A stretch of 64,000 bases of DNA from Rhizobium deserti (GCF_004358025.1 NZ_SMTL01000003.1:496001-560000); one strand, 5' to 3'; positions 17,013-27,008 are shown, counted from the stretch's first letter. Notes: generated by a model from the sequence alone, not told the origin. Numbers and translations are program-made.

Positions 17013-17849
17013 ATGACCGCTTCTTTCGCCCTGTTGCCAAACAAGATCCGCCTCGTGCGGACCACTGCCTTCGCGCTCGTGGCTCTTTCGGTTGCCGGCT
17101 GCGCCAGCACAAAGCGTGACGTGGAAACCACGGGGTCGATCCCGAAAGTATCGACATCTTCTTCGTTTGAAGCCATGAACAGTGCAGAGCTGGCGAATGC
17201 CGAACAGTCCATCGGCGCTGCCTACGGCCGAGAACCGAAGAACAGGGATGTCGGCATGCGTTATGCGACCCTGCTCGGCATGACGGGAAAGCATGCGCAG
17301 GCGCTGGCGGTGATGCAGCAGGTGGCGATCGCCAATCCGGCCGATCGCGAGGTTCTGGCCGCCTATGGCAAAGCGCAGGCCGCAGCCGGCCAGCTCGAAC
17401 AGGCGCTGGCAACGATCAACCGGGCCCAGACGCCCGATCATCCGGACTGGCGGCTTTATTCGGCGGAAGGGGCAGTTCTCGACCAGATGGGCCGCTCCCA
17501 GGAGGCTCGCACCAAATATCGCCAGGCGCTCGACACAAAGCCGAACGAGCCGACGGTGATGTCCAATCTCGGCATGTCCTACGTGCTTTCGGGCGATCTG
17601 AAGACGGCCGAAACCTATATGCGCAATGCCGCGACACAGCCGCGGGCCGATAGCCGGGTGCGGCAGAACCTGGCGCTTGTCGTCGGTCTTCAGGGCCGCT
17701 TCTCGGAAGCCGAGGATATTGCCCGCAAGGAGCTTTCGCAAAGCCAGGCGGATGCCAATGTCACCTATCTGCGCTCGATGCTTTCCCAGCAGAATTCCTG
17801 GGCGAAGCTCGCCGACAAGGACGGCAAGCCCAAGCCGAACACGAACTGA
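17013..17849 (+). CDS. tadD: TadD-like TPR lipoprotein of the Tad pilus system
   Basis: 278 residues. The lipobox VAGC puts the lipidated Cys at residue 30. Several TPR-type repeats follow from about residue 65 to 250, for example GKHAQALAVMQQVAIANPAD, GRSQEARTKYRQALDTKPNE and GDLKTAETYMRNAATQPRAD. TadD proteins are outer-membrane lipoproteins thought to help secretin assembly. It sits next to tadC but on the opposite strand with a phosphatase gene between. The location and repeat pattern make TadD the best call. Confidence 0.85.
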   Translation: MTASFALLPNKIRLVRTTAFALVALSVAGCASTKRDVETTGSIPKVSTSSSFEAMNSAELANAEQSIGAAYGREPKNRDVGMRYATLLGMTGKHAQALAVMQQVAIANPADREVLAAYGKAQAAAGQLEQALATINRAQTPDHPDWRLYSAEGAVLDQMGRSQEARTKYRQALDTKPNEPTVMSNLGMSYVLSGDLKTAETYMRNAATQPRADSRVRQNLALVVGLQGRFSEAEDIARKELSQSQADANVTYLRSMLSQQNSWAKLADKDGKPKPNTN

Positions 17850-17920
17850 TTACTTCAGAACCATTCTAAATTTGCCGCAATTGCTTCCTTAAGTCCTTCA
17901 TCACATCGGGGACATGGGAA

Positions 17921-18490
17921 ATGCATAAAATCTGGAAGCAGTCGGCGACGCTGCTCGGTGTTTCGATCCTGGCGATGGCAGCCTATCTAGGGCTCCTGCA
18001 GATCAACGGGAACTTCCATGAAGTTCTCCCCGGCGAGCTTTACCGGTCGGCCCAACCCACGCCGCATCAGCTTGCCGACTATATCGAGCGCTACGGCATC
18101 AAGACGGTGATCAACCTGCGTGGGCCGAGCCAGCGGGCATGGTACAAGGACGAGGTCGCCACGGCGGAGCGCCTGGCGGCGCAGCATGTCGATTTCCAGA
18201 TGTCGGTGAGACGCCAGCTAACGCCCGAAGAAAGCCAGCGCTTGATCGCGCTGATGCGCGACGCGCCGAAGCCGATCCTGATCCACTGCCTGGCAGGCGC
18301 CGATCGGACCGGACTGGCATCGGTCATTTACCTGCAGCAGATCGCACATATCGACGAAGATACGGCCGAGTGGCAGCTTTCGCCGATCTACGGCCACCTG
18401 AACCTACCCTTCCTCAAGGCCTATGCCATGGACGAAACCTGGGAGGGGCTGGAACAGCTGCTGGGGATCGAGAGCCGGGATCTCGGCTGA
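17921..18490 (+). CDS. Membrane-anchored dual-specificity/tyrosine phosphatase-like protein
   Basis: 189 residues. One N-terminal hydrophobic segment (SATLLGVSILAMAAYLGLLQI, about residues 9-29) acts as an anchor or signal. The rest is a cysteine-phosphatase fold: ELYRSAQPTPHQLADYIERYGIKTVINLRG, then the P-loop HCLAGADRTG with catalytic Cys123 and Arg129. The fold should face the periplasm if the hydrophobic segment inserts in the usual orientation. It follows tadD in the same direction and is convergent with tadC. The substrate (phosphoprotein, lipid or polysaccharide-linked phosphate) is unknown. Confidence 0.85.
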   Translation: MHKIWKQSATLLGVSILAMAAYLGLLQINGNFHEVLPGELYRSAQPTPHQLADYIERYGIKTVINLRGPSQRAWYKDEVATAERLAAQHVDFQMSVRRQLTPEESQRLIALMRDAPKPILIHCLAGADRTGLASVIYLQQIAHIDEDTAEWQLSPIYGHLNLPFLKAYAMDETWEGLEQLLGIESRDLG

Positions 18491-18497
18491 GCGCCCC

Positions 18498-19475
18498 CTA
18501 GAAGCGGTCGGAGACCTGAATTCCGGCCGGGCCGAGGATGACGGCCACAAGCACAGGCAGAAAGAACAGGATCATCGGAACGGTGAGCTTCGGGGGCAGA
18601 GCCGCGGCCTTCTTTTCGGCCTCGTTCATGCGCTCGTCGCGCCCTTCCTGCGCCAGAACGCGCAATGCCTGGGCAACCGGGGTACCGTAGCGTTCCGCCT
18701 GGATGAGCGCCTGGGCAACCGCCTTGACGATATCGAGCTGGGTTCGCGTGCCGAGGTTTTCGAGCGCCATCCGCCGGTCCTGAAGAAAGGACAGTTCGGC
18801 CGTGGTCAAAGCCAGCTCTTCCGCCAGTTCGGGCGACTGGGTACCGATTTCCTCCGTCGCGCGACGCATGGCAGCTTCGATGGACATGCCGGATTCGACG
18901 CAGATCAGCATCAGGTCCAGCGCATCAGGCCAGGCGCGGCGTATCGACATCTGGCGTTTCTTGACCCGGTTGGAAATGTAGATGTTCGGCGCATAGAAGC
19001 CGACATAGGCAAAGCCGATGGCAGCCACCATGCGGATCGCGAAGGGCTTGCTCGCCAGATTGCCGAGCACGAATATCCAAACCACCGCCGCTGCCAGGAA
19101 GAGGAAGGGCAAAAGGAACCGTGCCAGAAGGAACATGTTGAGTGCGTTCTGGGTGCGCAGGCCAGCGGCGCGAAGCCGGTTCATCGTATTCTCGTCGACG
19201 AGCGCCTTTCGCAGATTGAAGCGCTCGACGATCTGGCGGACGGACTGGTTGTTCTGGGTGCGCAACGTCGTTCTTGACTGCTCGGCGTTCATCCGCGCCC
19301 GTTCGCGCGCGCGGATCTGCTCGCGCTCCGTCGAAACCGCCTTCATCCGCTTGTCGAGATTGCCCCGTTCCAGGAAAGGGCTTGCCAGCGTGTAGAAGGT
19401 GGCAAAGACCGCGATGGCGACAAGCAGGGCGAGTAGGGTAGTCGGCTCAGTCAAGGTGGCGGCAAGTTCCTTCAC
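18498..19475 (-). CDS. tadC: TadC-like pilus inner-membrane protein
   Basis: 325 residues with a T2SSF domain. The N-terminal membrane segment is followed by a cytoplasmic coiled region rich in Arg/Glu, paired hydrophobic segments, the T2SSF core (WPDALDLMLICVESGMSIEAAMRR) and a C-terminal membrane segment. TadB and TadC form the inner-membrane platform that the CpaF ATPase drives. GTG start at 19475 has GAGGA nine bases upstream and lies 12 bases after the tadB stop. It is the last gene of the minus-strand tad operon. Confidence 0.93.
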   Translation of the reverse strand: MKELAATLTEPTTLLALLVAIAVFATFYTLASPFLERGNLDKRMKAVSTEREQIRARERARMNAEQSRTTLRTQNNQSVRQIVERFNLRKALVDENTMNRLRAAGLRTQNALNMFLLARFLLPFLFLAAAVVWIFVLGNLASKPFAIRMVAAIGFAYVGFYAPNIYISNRVKKRQMSIRRAWPDALDLMLICVESGMSIEAAMRRATEEIGTQSPELAEELALTTAELSFLQDRRMALENLGTRTQLDIVKAVAQALIQAERYGTPVAQALRVLAQEGRDERMNEAEKKAAALPPKLTVPMILFFLPVLVAVILGPAGIQVSDRF

Positions 19476-19487
19476 GATCCCATGTCC

Positions 19488-20501
19488 TCAGATGTCGAAA
19501 TTGATCATGTTGCGCATGACAAGGATGCCGATCGACATCCAGATGCCCGACCCCACCAGGATCATGTGGCCTCGGGGATCGGTGAAAAGCACGGTCATGT
19601 ATTGAGGCGAGGTGAGATAAACCAGCAGGGAAACGATGAAGGGCAAGGCACCGATAATGACGGCGGATGCCTTGGCTTCCATGGATAGAGCGCTGACCTT
19701 GGCCTTCATCTTCTTGCGCTCGCGCAACACACGGGCCAGATTGCCGAGCGCTTCCGAAAGATTGCCGCCCGCCTGGCTCTGGATGGCGATCACGATTGCA
19801 AAGAAATTGACCTCCGACAGCGGCATGGTCTGCATCATGCGGAAGCAGCCTTCCGGAATGCTGAGGCCGACCTGCTGCGATTCTACCACGCGGCGGAATT
19901 CAGTCTTCACCGGCTCCTGACCATCTGCCGCGATCAGCCGCAGAGCGTCGTTCAGCGGCAGGCCCGACTTGATGGAGCGCACCATGACGTCGAGCGAATT
20001 GGGGAATTCGACCAGAAACTTGTTCTGGCGCCGCTTGATCAGGAAACCGATGATCCAGCGCGGCAGGCCGAGGCTTGCAACAAAGGCGCCACCGAGCGAG
20101 GTCAGCATGGAAAGGCCAGCAATCAGCGCGACGAGGAAGATGAACAGGCCAAGCGCGGCGCAAAGCATGTAGAAACGGCCGGGCGTCAAGGACAGGCCGG
20201 TCTGCGCCAGACGCGACTTGAGGCTTCGATCGCCGATCTTCTTGTTCTTTTCCGCCTGCTTCTTTTCCAGTTCCTTCAGCGAATCCTGCACGGACTTGCG
20301 GCGCTTGGACAGCTCCTGCACCCGGTCGCGGGCGGACTTCATCCTGTCGAGATCGCCTTCGGCCATCTTGACGCGGCTGAGGCGTGCGTCGGCCTTCTTC
20401 TCGACCTCCATGCGGGAGAACAGGAAAGCATAGCAGAGCGCGCCGGCGGCCACGGCCACCAGTGCGATAATCGCCACGACATTGATATCCATCCCGAACA
20501 T
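19488..20501 (-). CDS. tadB: TadB-like pilus inner-membrane protein
   Basis: 337 residues. The N-terminal membrane helix (DINVVAIIALVAVAAGALCYAF) is followed by a charged coiled coil (about residues 35-90), paired membrane segments, and the T2SSF domain with FPNSLDVMVRSIKSGLPLNDALRLI. A terminal hydrophobic segment is near IGILVMRNM. It is the partner of TadC in the inner-membrane platform of the Tad machine. It lies between cpaF and tadC with short gaps on both sides. Confidence 0.94.
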   Translation of the reverse strand: MFGMDINVVAIIALVAVAAGALCYAFLFSRMEVEKKADARLSRVKMAEGDLDRMKSARDRVQELSKRRKSVQDSLKELEKKQAEKNKKIGDRSLKSRLAQTGLSLTPGRFYMLCAALGLFIFLVALIAGLSMLTSLGGAFVASLGLPRWIIGFLIKRRQNKFLVEFPNSLDVMVRSIKSGLPLNDALRLIAADGQEPVKTEFRRVVESQQVGLSIPEGCFRMMQTMPLSEVNFFAIVIAIQSQAGGNLSEALGNLARVLRERKKMKAKVSALSMEAKASAVIIGALPFIVSLLVYLTSPQYMTVLFTDPRGHMILVGSGIWMSIGILVMRNMINFDI

Positions 20502-20522
20502 GCGTCGATGCGCTCCTGACGC

Positions 20523-22010
20523 TTAGCTCTTGCCCGTTTCCATGGCATCCAGTGCGGCAGCAAGCCGCCGGTCTTCGTTGTAATAGCGGGCCCGATCCCA
20601 GAAATGCGGCTTGGCGATGCCGGTCGACACATGGCGGCCTATCAGCCGGCCGTTTGCATCTTCACCCTCGATTTCGTAGCGCATCAGATCCTGCGTCACG
20701 ATCACGTCGCCTTCCATGCCGACCACTTCGGTGATCTGGGTAATGCGGCGCGAGCCGTCGCGCAGGCGGGCCGCCTGGATGACCACATCGACCGAGCCGG
20801 TGATGATTTCGCGCACCGTCTTGGCAGGCAGGGTAAAGCCGCCCATGGCAATCATGGATTCCATACGGCTCAGGCATTCACGCGGAGTATTGGCGTGGAT
20901 CGTTCCCATCGATCCGTCATGGCCAGTGTTCATGGCCTGCAGCAGATCGAAGACTTCGGGTCCGCGCACTTCGCCGACGATGATCCGCTCGGGCCGCATG
21001 CGCAGGCAGTTCTTGACGAGGTCGCGCATGGTGATCTCGCCCTCACCTTCGATGTTCGGCGGGCGGGTTTCGAGACGCACCACATGCGGCTGCTGCAGCT
21101 GCAGTTCGGCCGTGTCTTCGCAGGTGATGACCCGCTCCTCCTTGTCGATGTAGTTGGTCAGACAGTTGAGGAGCGTCGTCTTGCCCGAACCGGTACCGCC
21201 GGAAATAACGACATTGCAGCGCACCCGGCCGATGATCTGCAGAAGCGTGGCGCCTTCCGGCGTGATCGCCCCGAACTTCACCAGCTGATCGAGGGTCAGC
21301 TTGTCCTTCTTGAACTTACGAATGGTCAGCGCGGGGCCGTCGAGCGACAGCGGCGGGGCGATGACGTTTACACGCGAGCCATCGGGCAGGCGGGCGTCGC
21401 AGATCGGCGAACTCTCGTCGACGCGCCGGCCGACCTGACTGACGATGCGCTGGCAGATGGACAAAAGCTGCGAATTGTCGCGGAAGCGGATTTCCGACTC
21501 GATCGTCTTGCCGCCGACTTCGATAAAGGTCTGGCCGGCACCATTGACCATGATATCGGCAATGTCGTCGCGGGCCAGGAGCGGCTCCAGCGGACCATAG
21601 CCGAGAACGTCGTTGCAGATATCCTCGAGCAGTTCCTCCTGCTCGGAAATCGACATGGCGAAATTCTTGATGGTGATGATGTCGTTAACGATGTCGCGGA
21701 TTTCTTCGCGCGCACTTTCGCCATCTAGCTTGGCCAACTGCGACAGGTCGATCGTGTCGATCAGCGCCGAAAAGACCTGGCTCTTCGTATCGTAATAGAC
21801 TTCCGTGCGGGCCGTGCGCTTGCGCGCTGCAGGCGCCTGTGGGGCCAAAGGCGGCGCCGCTATAGGCTGACGCGATGAGGCCGGTTCGCGGATAATCTCG
21901 GCCAGGACCTCTGGCACTGCGGCACTGACTGCCGGAGATGGCGCAGGGGCAGGCGGCGGCGCGAAGCCGACGCTTTTTCCAGATCCTTCGTTTCCGCGTT
22001 TACCGAACAT
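20523..22010 (-). CDS. cpaF: CpaF/TadA pilus assembly ATPase
   Basis: 495 residues. A Pro/Ala-rich, poorly ordered N-terminus of about 70 residues precedes the secretion-ATPase core. Walker A is GGTGSGKTT near residue 270, the Asp box/Walker B region is [13 protein letters not shown], and the His box is [12 protein letters not shown]. It belongs to the type IV secretion VirB11/CpaF family that powers both extension and retraction of Tad pili. It starts [13 protein letters not shown] and is 32 bases downstream of the cpaE stop. Confidence 0.96.
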   Translation of the reverse strand: MFGKRGNEGSGKSVGFAPPPAPAPSPAVSAAVPEVLAEIIREPASSRQPIAAPPLAPQAPAARKRTARTEVYYDTKSQVFSALIDTIDLSQLAKLDGESAREEIRDIVNDIITIKNFAMSISEQEELLEDICNDVLGYGPLEPLLARDDIADIMVNGAGQTFIEVGGKTIESEIRFRDNSQLLSICQRIVSQVGRRVDESSPICDARLPDGSRVNVIAPPLSLDGPALTIRKFKKDKLTLDQLVKFGAITPEGATLLQIIGRVRCNVVISGGTGSGKTTLLNCLTNYIDKEERVITCEDTAELQLQQPHVVRLETRPPNIEGEGEITMRDLVKNCLRMRPERIIVGEVRGPEVFDLLQAMNTGHDGSMGTIHANTPRECLSRMESMIAMGGFTLPAKTVREIITGSVDVVIQAARLRDGSRRITQITEVVGMEGDVIVTQDLMRYEIEGEDANGRLIGRHVSTGIAKPHFWDRARYYNEDRRLAAALDAMETGKS

Positions 22011-22042
22011 GCTGCGTTCCAGTTCCTGATGCCTTCGCGAGA

Positions 22043-23335
22043 CTATTTACGTCCGAGCATGCCGAGCATTTTGCCAAGCCCGCCCTTCTTGACCTTCTTA
22101 AGCTGTCCCCTGCCCGTCACCACATGGGCGATCTGCGAAAAGGTTTCGGCAGCCGAAGACTTGGCGTCCATTTCCGAGATCATCCGGCCGCTATTGGCCG
22201 CATTGCCGAACAGCTGTGCGTCGAACGGCAGGATGGCGATCGGCTCCATTTCCAGCGGCTCGATGAAATCACCCGGCGCGATTTCCGGACGCTTCGGCAT
22301 GCCCACCTGGTTGAGGATCAGATGCGGCGCGCGGTCGTTGGGCCTCAGCTTCTTCAGGGCGTCGAGCATGTTCTTGGTGTTGCGCAGGTTGGCCAGATCG
22401 GGCGCCGCGCAGATCACCACTTCATCGACCTCGGCCAGAACCGAGCGGGTCCATTCGGTCCAGCCATGCGGCACGTCCAGCACCGCAACCGGCGCACTCC
22501 GCTGCAGCAGTTCGATGATCGGCAGGAAGGCGCCGCTCTCGAAATCATAGGCCCGATCGAGCAACGAGGGTGCGGCCAGAAGCGAGAGATGTTCGGAGCA
22601 TTTAGTCAGAAGGCGATCCAGAAAGACTTCATCGAGGCGCTCGGGCGCAAAAACCGCCTCGGCAATGCCCTGGGCGGGATCCTGGTCGAAATCGATATTG
22701 GCCGTGCCGAAGGGGAGGTCGAAATCGGCGAGGATGGTTTCCGTCGAAAACAGCGTCGAAATTCCAAAGGCACAGTTATGGGCGATGGTGGACGCACCGA
22801 CGCCGCCTTTGGCACCGATCACGGCGATGGACTTGCCGACGGGTTCGGCTTCGGGATCCACGAAGATCGCCGAGATCGAGGCGAGCAGATCGGCCATGGA
22901 GACCGGACCGACGAGATATTCCGAAATACCGTTGCGGATCAGTTCGCGGTAAAGCGCGATGTCGTTATAGCGCCCGACGATAATGACGCGGGTGGACGGA
23001 TCGCAGACTTCCGCCAGCGGTGCGAGTTCGTGAATGAGGCTGTCCGGCTCCGCGTCGGTCTCAAGGACGATCAGGTTGGGCGTCGGCGCGGAAGCGAACA
23101 TATTGGCGGCGGCAGCCACCCGGCCGCTGGTCACCCGCAGATTGACCTTGGACAGCCGACGGTCGCGCGACATGCGGTCCATCGTCCGTTGCATGGCTTC
23201 GCTTTCGCAAAAGGCATGGATGGAAATGCGCGGCAGCGGCCGCAGCGATTCCATCTCGCTGACCCGCTCGGCATCGTTGCTGAGGCCATCCTTTGATTCG
23301 GTCTCGTGCCGAATGCTATAGTCGACCGGGGTCAT
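22043..23335 (-). CDS. cpaE: CpaE/TadZ pilus localisation ATPase-like protein
   Basis: 430 residues from ATG 23335, one base after the cpaD stop. The N-terminal part has a response-regulator-like receiver fold without the phosphorylation residues (ATRPLVT/IVLETDAEPD region). The C-terminal part is a MinD/ParA-type ATPase with a deviant Walker A (GAKGGVGAST). TadZ/CpaE places the Tad machine at a cell pole. An in-frame start upstream at 23368 would overlap cpaD by 32 bases and lacks a ribosome binding site, so 23335 is preferred. Confidence 0.93.
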   Translation of the reverse strand: MTPVDYSIRHETESKDGLSNDAERVSEMESLRPLPRISIHAFCESEAMQRTMDRMSRDRRLSKVNLRVTSGRVAAAANMFASAPTPNLIVLETDAEPDSLIHELAPLAEVCDPSTRVIIVGRYNDIALYRELIRNGISEYLVGPVSMADLLASISAIFVDPEAEPVGKSIAVIGAKGGVGASTIAHNCAFGISTLFSTETILADFDLPFGTANIDFDQDPAQGIAEAVFAPERLDEVFLDRLLTKCSEHLSLLAAPSLLDRAYDFESGAFLPIIELLQRSAPVAVLDVPHGWTEWTRSVLAEVDEVVICAAPDLANLRNTKNMLDALKKLRPNDRAPHLILNQVGMPKRPEIAPGDFIEPLEMEPIAILPFDAQLFGNAANSGRMISEMDAKSSAAETFSQIAHVVTGRGQLKKVKKGGLGKMLGMLGRK

Positions 23336-23336
23336 C

Positions 23337-24086
23337 TTACATGTCCTCCAGCTCGGTGGCGCTTTCACGATAGCGCTTCATAGCCTGACCGCGCTGTTCC
23401 GCATCAGCTGGCGTCATCTGGCGCGGTCCGAGAAGATCATTGGGATTAGCGATCTGAGCTGCAAGGTTGCTTTGGCTTGCGCAACCGAAATTATAGTAAT
23501 TCTTGTTCTCGATCATGTTCAGGGTCATATCTTCAGGCCACTGTCCGCACGGACCAGTGTGAGCGGAAACGGCACGATAAGTCAGCCGGATCGGTGCCGC
23601 ATCGTCGAAGTGGCTCGGCGCAAAACGGGCCTGCAGAATCTTCGCCTTTGGAACACCCATGCGAACCAGAAGCCGCCTGATATCGCCGGCAGCCGCAGCG
23701 GCGGCACCCGAATTGGCGGAATCTTGGGGAGTGATGATCTGGATGATGCCTTTGGAGGAGCGCATGTATTCCGCAGCGAAACCTGCGACAACCTCACTTT
23801 GGCCCCGGACCAAGCCGGAGTCTCCTGCAGCGATCGGAATGTCGATGGACTTCTCGCCTTCTGAAACGACTATCGCATGCCTCGTTCGATAATCGTCTGG
23901 GAGGGAGCCGGTCGTCGTTCTGTCGGCATTGGCGCAGCCGGAGACAAGTGCGGCAAGACCAAGCAGGGCCGCAGTCGCAGACAAGTTTGGCCTTACCTTT
24001 AAAGGCAATTGTTCCCTAGGCCTTACGGATGACGCGTAAAAGCCCGAAGCGGATCCGCTCTTATGTCTTTGTGGCTCACAGGTCAT
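23337..24086 (-). CDS. cpaD: CpaD-like pilus lipoprotein
   Basis: 249 residues. A lipobox LVSGCANAD is present near residue 50, but the n-region from the ATG at 24086 is unusually long (about 30 residues). The ATG overlaps the cpaC stop as ATGA, which supports it; a TTG further in would give a normal-length signal. The mature domain shows the family pattern (DDYRTRHAIVV, then FAAEYMRSSKGIIQI and a C-terminal NYYNFGCASQSNLAAQIANPNDLLGPR). CpaD is an outer-membrane lipoprotein supporting the secretin. Confidence 0.9.
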   Translation of the reverse strand: MTCEPQRHKSGSASGFYASSVRPREQLPLKVRPNLSATAALLGLAALVSGCANADRTTTGSLPDDYRTRHAIVVSEGEKSIDIPIAAGDSGLVRGQSEVVAGFAAEYMRSSKGIIQIITPQDSANSGAAAAAAGDIRRLLVRMGVPKAKILQARFAPSHFDDAAPIRLTYRAVSAHTGPCGQWPEDMTLNMIENKNYYNFGCASQSNLAAQIANPNDLLGPRQMTPADAEQRGQAMKRYRESATELEDM

Positions 24087-25564
24087 TTGTAGATGAATCC
24101 GACGTTGCCTTCATAGGGAAGGTGTGGGGCTGGGCTGTCCTTGCGGCCATAGATCTTGTTGACGTGGCCGAGGAAAACGCTGGCTGTGTCTCTGGCCGGA
24201 TTGAAATTGTCGTCCGGCCTTGCCAGCTGGTTACGTCCGACGGGCCGCACGAGATAAGGAGTGGCGATAATCACAAGCTCGGTCTCAGTCCGCTCAAGCG
24301 TCTTTCCACGGAAAAGCGCGCCGAAGAGCGGCAGCTTTGATGCTCCAGGCGTACCCGTCATGCCTTGCGATATGTCGTCCCGGATCAAGCCCGCTAACGC
24401 CATTGATCCGCCGGAAGGAAGTTCAACAACGGTCTCGGCATCACGCTTGCGGTATTCTACTCCGCTTGTCGTGGTAGATACCGGTTCCGACACCCGCGTC
24501 TGAATGCGCAGGCTGATACGGCCTGAGGACAAGACCGTTGGCGTGAAGCCGAGCGAGATGCCATATTCATAGGGTGTCACGGTGGTAACACCGTCTACAC
24601 CCGTTGTTGTGTAAAGCCGTTCGCCACCAGAATTGAAGGTCGCTGATTGCCCGGACGTCGCCGTCAGAGTTGGCTCGGCGAGCGTGCGGATGGCGCTTGC
24701 CTGCTCCAGCGCACTGAGAGCGGTTTCAATCCCCATGCGGCCGATGGAACCGGCGATGGTGCCCGACAATCCAGCGCTGCCAGCTCCGACCGTCAGCACG
24801 TCCAGACCGGTATTTGAGGTGGCGTTGCGGGTAAATGTATTGTCGAAGCCAAGCTGCTTCAGGACTTCGCGGCGCACTTCTGCAACCGTGACCTTCAGCG
24901 TCACCTGGTCCTCGCCCTCTATCGTCAGCATGTTGACGATCGAGGAGGTCTGGCGGGCTTCGGCGAAAATGTCGCCGTCGCCGTTATTGCCCTGAACCGT
25001 GATGTTGCGGGTGGTGGCTTCACCGCCCTTGAGGAAGGCCGTTGCCAGCTTTTCGGCTTGCGACGAATCCTGAGGCGTGCGCACCGTTCCCGACAGCACA
25101 ATATTATCGGAGATGATTTCGACCTTGATCTCGGAATCCGGCAGGAAACGCCGCAGGTTCTGCTGCAGGCCGGAAATGTCGCGCTCAATCTCTACGTCGA
25201 GGCTGACGATCTCTTCGCCATTGGCACCGAACACGAATATGTTCGTCTGGCCGACCGTCTTTCCGAACAGATAGATGCGGCGGGACGTCCGCGTCACCGC
25301 ATCGGCCATGGACGGGTCGGCCACCAGGATATCATGAGCATCGGCCGGCAGATCCACCACCAGAGCCTTGTTAAGGCCGAGCTCCAGCCGCCTTTTGACG
25401 CCTGGTCCGCCTTCGTTTATGCGGATGAGGTTCGTGTCACCCGCCACGGCGCTCGCCACGCCAAGGCCGAGTGGAGCGAAGCCGCCGGGAGTGCCGGAGA
25501 AGGCCAGGCAGAAAGCCAGGCCGGCTGAGGCGGAGCTACGAAATTTAGCCTTAAGACTGCTCAC
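24083..25564 (-). CDS. cpaC: CpaC/RcpA secretin of the Tad pilus system
   Basis: 493 residues. The signal peptide is followed by the PF13629-type N-terminal domain (KALVVDLPADAHDILVADP ... RIYLFGKTVGQTNIFVFGANG), a BON-like segment, and the secretin domain with VTLKVTVAEVRREVLKQLGF and a late SKLPLFGALFRGK motif. It forms the outer-membrane channel for the pilus. The start is GTG at 25564 with GGAG six bases upstream. It lies 12 bases after cpaB and overlaps cpaD by ATGA. Confidence 0.95.
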   Translation of the reverse strand: MSSLKAKFRSSASAGLAFCLAFSGTPGGFAPLGLGVASAVAGDTNLIRINEGGPGVKRRLELGLNKALVVDLPADAHDILVADPSMADAVTRTSRRIYLFGKTVGQTNIFVFGANGEEIVSLDVEIERDISGLQQNLRRFLPDSEIKVEIISDNIVLSGTVRTPQDSSQAEKLATAFLKGGEATTRNITVQGNNGDGDIFAEARQTSSIVNMLTIEGEDQVTLKVTVAEVRREVLKQLGFDNTFTRNATSNTGLDVLTVGAGSAGLSGTIAGSIGRMGIETALSALEQASAIRTLAEPTLTATSGQSATFNSGGERLYTTTGVDGVTTVTPYEYGISLGFTPTVLSSGRISLRIQTRVSEPVSTTTSGVEYRKRDAETVVELPSGGSMALAGLIRDDISQGMTGTPGASKLPLFGALFRGKTLERTETELVIIATPYLVRPVGRNQLARPDDNFNPARDTASVFLGHVNKIYGRKDSPAPHLPYEGNVGFIYK

Positions 25565-25576
25565 TTGCCGCTCCGT

Positions 25577-26383
25577 TCACTTCGTCTGCTGTGTCGTCGT
25601 GCTTTTGACGATCGACCCGGATTTGATAACCTGTATTTCTGCCTTGCCGCCGCCGTGCAGCAGATAGTCGGCTGAAGTCGTATCGGCCTCCTGCGCATCT
25701 GCGACTGAGCGGAGGGCAAGGGTGAGCCGCTCCGCCATCTGCTGGGCAACGGCAATGACCTTGGCCTGGTCAGGCGTCAGCTCCAGCGTGGCAGTCGTGC
25801 CGACAACCGACTTGCTTCCGTCAGGCGCTTCCTGAATCTGCTGATCGATGGCCAGCACTCGGACATTGTTCAGAACGTTTTCCGTCACCAGGCCGTTACC
25901 GTCCTTGGCATCGCGGACCATGATGATGTCCACCCGGTCGTTGGGCAGAACGAATCCGCCAGCCCCGGTGGCAACGGAGATCTCCGTCGCAACCGCCCTT
26001 TTGCCCGAGGGAAGCAGAGAAGACATAATGCGGCTGGAAGAGTCGGCGATCTTTTCCGCCCGAAGCGGCTCGCCCTTGAAGATCGGCAGCCGGACGACCG
26101 ACCCCACCAATTCCGTGACGGCATCGGGACGGCTGTCATTGGTGATGAAACCCTCGGCAAGACCGCCTTTCGGCCACTCCAGCCACTCGACGGTTTTGTC
26201 GTTCAGGCGGCTTCCGACCGGCAGGTTTTCAGATGAAACGAGCACCTTAACCGTCGGCTCGCGCTGGATCACGGTCTCGACGAGTTCGGGAGCCTTGGCG
26301 CCGGAAAGGTTCATGGCCAGCATGCCGGCAAGGCCTGCTGCCACAACCGCAACGGCGAGAATCATTAAGCGAGCAGGTTTCAT
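25577..26383 (-). CDS. cpaB: CpaB/RcpC pilus assembly protein
   Basis: 268 residues. An N-terminal signal or anchor (MKPARLMILAVAVVAAGLAGMLAMNL) is followed by a SAF domain (VKVLVSSENLPVGSRLNDKTVEW ... RLPIFKGEPLRAEKI) and an RcpC-like C-terminal region (GFVLPNDRVDIIMVRD). It works with the secretin in the periplasm. It is preceded by an intergenic stretch of about 115 bases after cpaA and followed closely by cpaC. Confidence 0.93.
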   Translation of the reverse strand: MKPARLMILAVAVVAAGLAGMLAMNLSGAKAPELVETVIQREPTVKVLVSSENLPVGSRLNDKTVEWLEWPKGGLAEGFITNDSRPDAVTELVGSVVRLPIFKGEPLRAEKIADSSSRIMSSLLPSGKRAVATEISVATGAGGFVLPNDRVDIIMVRDAKDGNGLVTENVLNNVRVLAIDQQIQEAPDGSKSVVGTTATLELTPDQAKVIAVAQQMAERLTLALRSVADAQEADTTSADYLLHGGGKAEIQVIKSGSIVKSTTTQQTK

Positions 26384-26498
26384 GACCTTCCCCGGAGGAA
26401 TTCAATTTCTCTCCGGAGAATGGCCTGCAATGGTGTAATTATAGTTAACGAAGCGCTTACGTTCTAGGTTAATACCACGTTAATACGTCTTCTGGCCT

Positions 26499-27008
26499 TC
26501 AGCCCAGGGCATGCATAGCCCATTGAACGATCGGCGCCTGATCGAAGGTGAAAAATCCGCCAATCGCAATGGCAATACCATAAGGCACCTTCTTGGCCGT
26601 CGCCATGGAGGCTGGCAGCGGTACGCCCATGGCCATGACCGTATGGGCCTGAGAGCGCATCAGCAGGAAAAGCAATGTGACCCCACCGCCGGCATAGGCC
26701 ACCGTGATCAGGAAAACGACGAGAGAGTGATCGAACCCGAACCAAAGGGCCGTCGCTGTCAAAAGCTTAGCGTCTCCGCCGCCCATGATGTTGAAGGCGA
26801 AAAGCGCGAAGCAAACGGCAAACACTGCTGAAGCGGCGAGCACGCTCAAGCCGATGGCAGACCAAGCGAGGCCGGAGAAAGGTGCGAGGATCAGGAACAA
26901 GGCAACCATCGCAAGAGAGAGCTTGTTTGGAATGGTCATGGTCAACAGGTCGCTCACGGCAGCCAGTGCCAAGCAGAACGGCACGATCATACAGACGGTT
27001 AAGACCAT
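26499..27008 (-). CDS. cpaA: CpaA/TadV prepilin peptidase
   Basis: 169 residues, the size of the minimal A24 peptidases. It is nearly all membrane segments. The two catalytic aspartates are visible in SDLLTMTIPNKL and in GGGDAKLLTA. It cleaves the leader of the Flp prepilin at the cytoplasmic face of the inner membrane. ATG at 27008. It lies between the flp gene and cpaB; a hairpin precedes it. Confidence 0.95.
   Translation of the reverse strand: MVLTVCMIVPFCLALAAVSDLLTMTIPNKLSLAMVALFLILAPFSGLAWSAIGLSVLAASAVFAVCFALFAFNIMGGGDAKLLTATALWFGFDHSLVVFLITVAYAGGGVTLLFLLMRSQAHTVMAMGVPLPASMATAKKVPYGIAIAIGGFFTFDQAPIVQWAMHALG

Noticed and set aside
20604..21728. Plus-strand open frame of about 370 codons opposite cpaF
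   Set aside because: Antisense shadow of the ATPase gene in GC-rich DNA; no domain.
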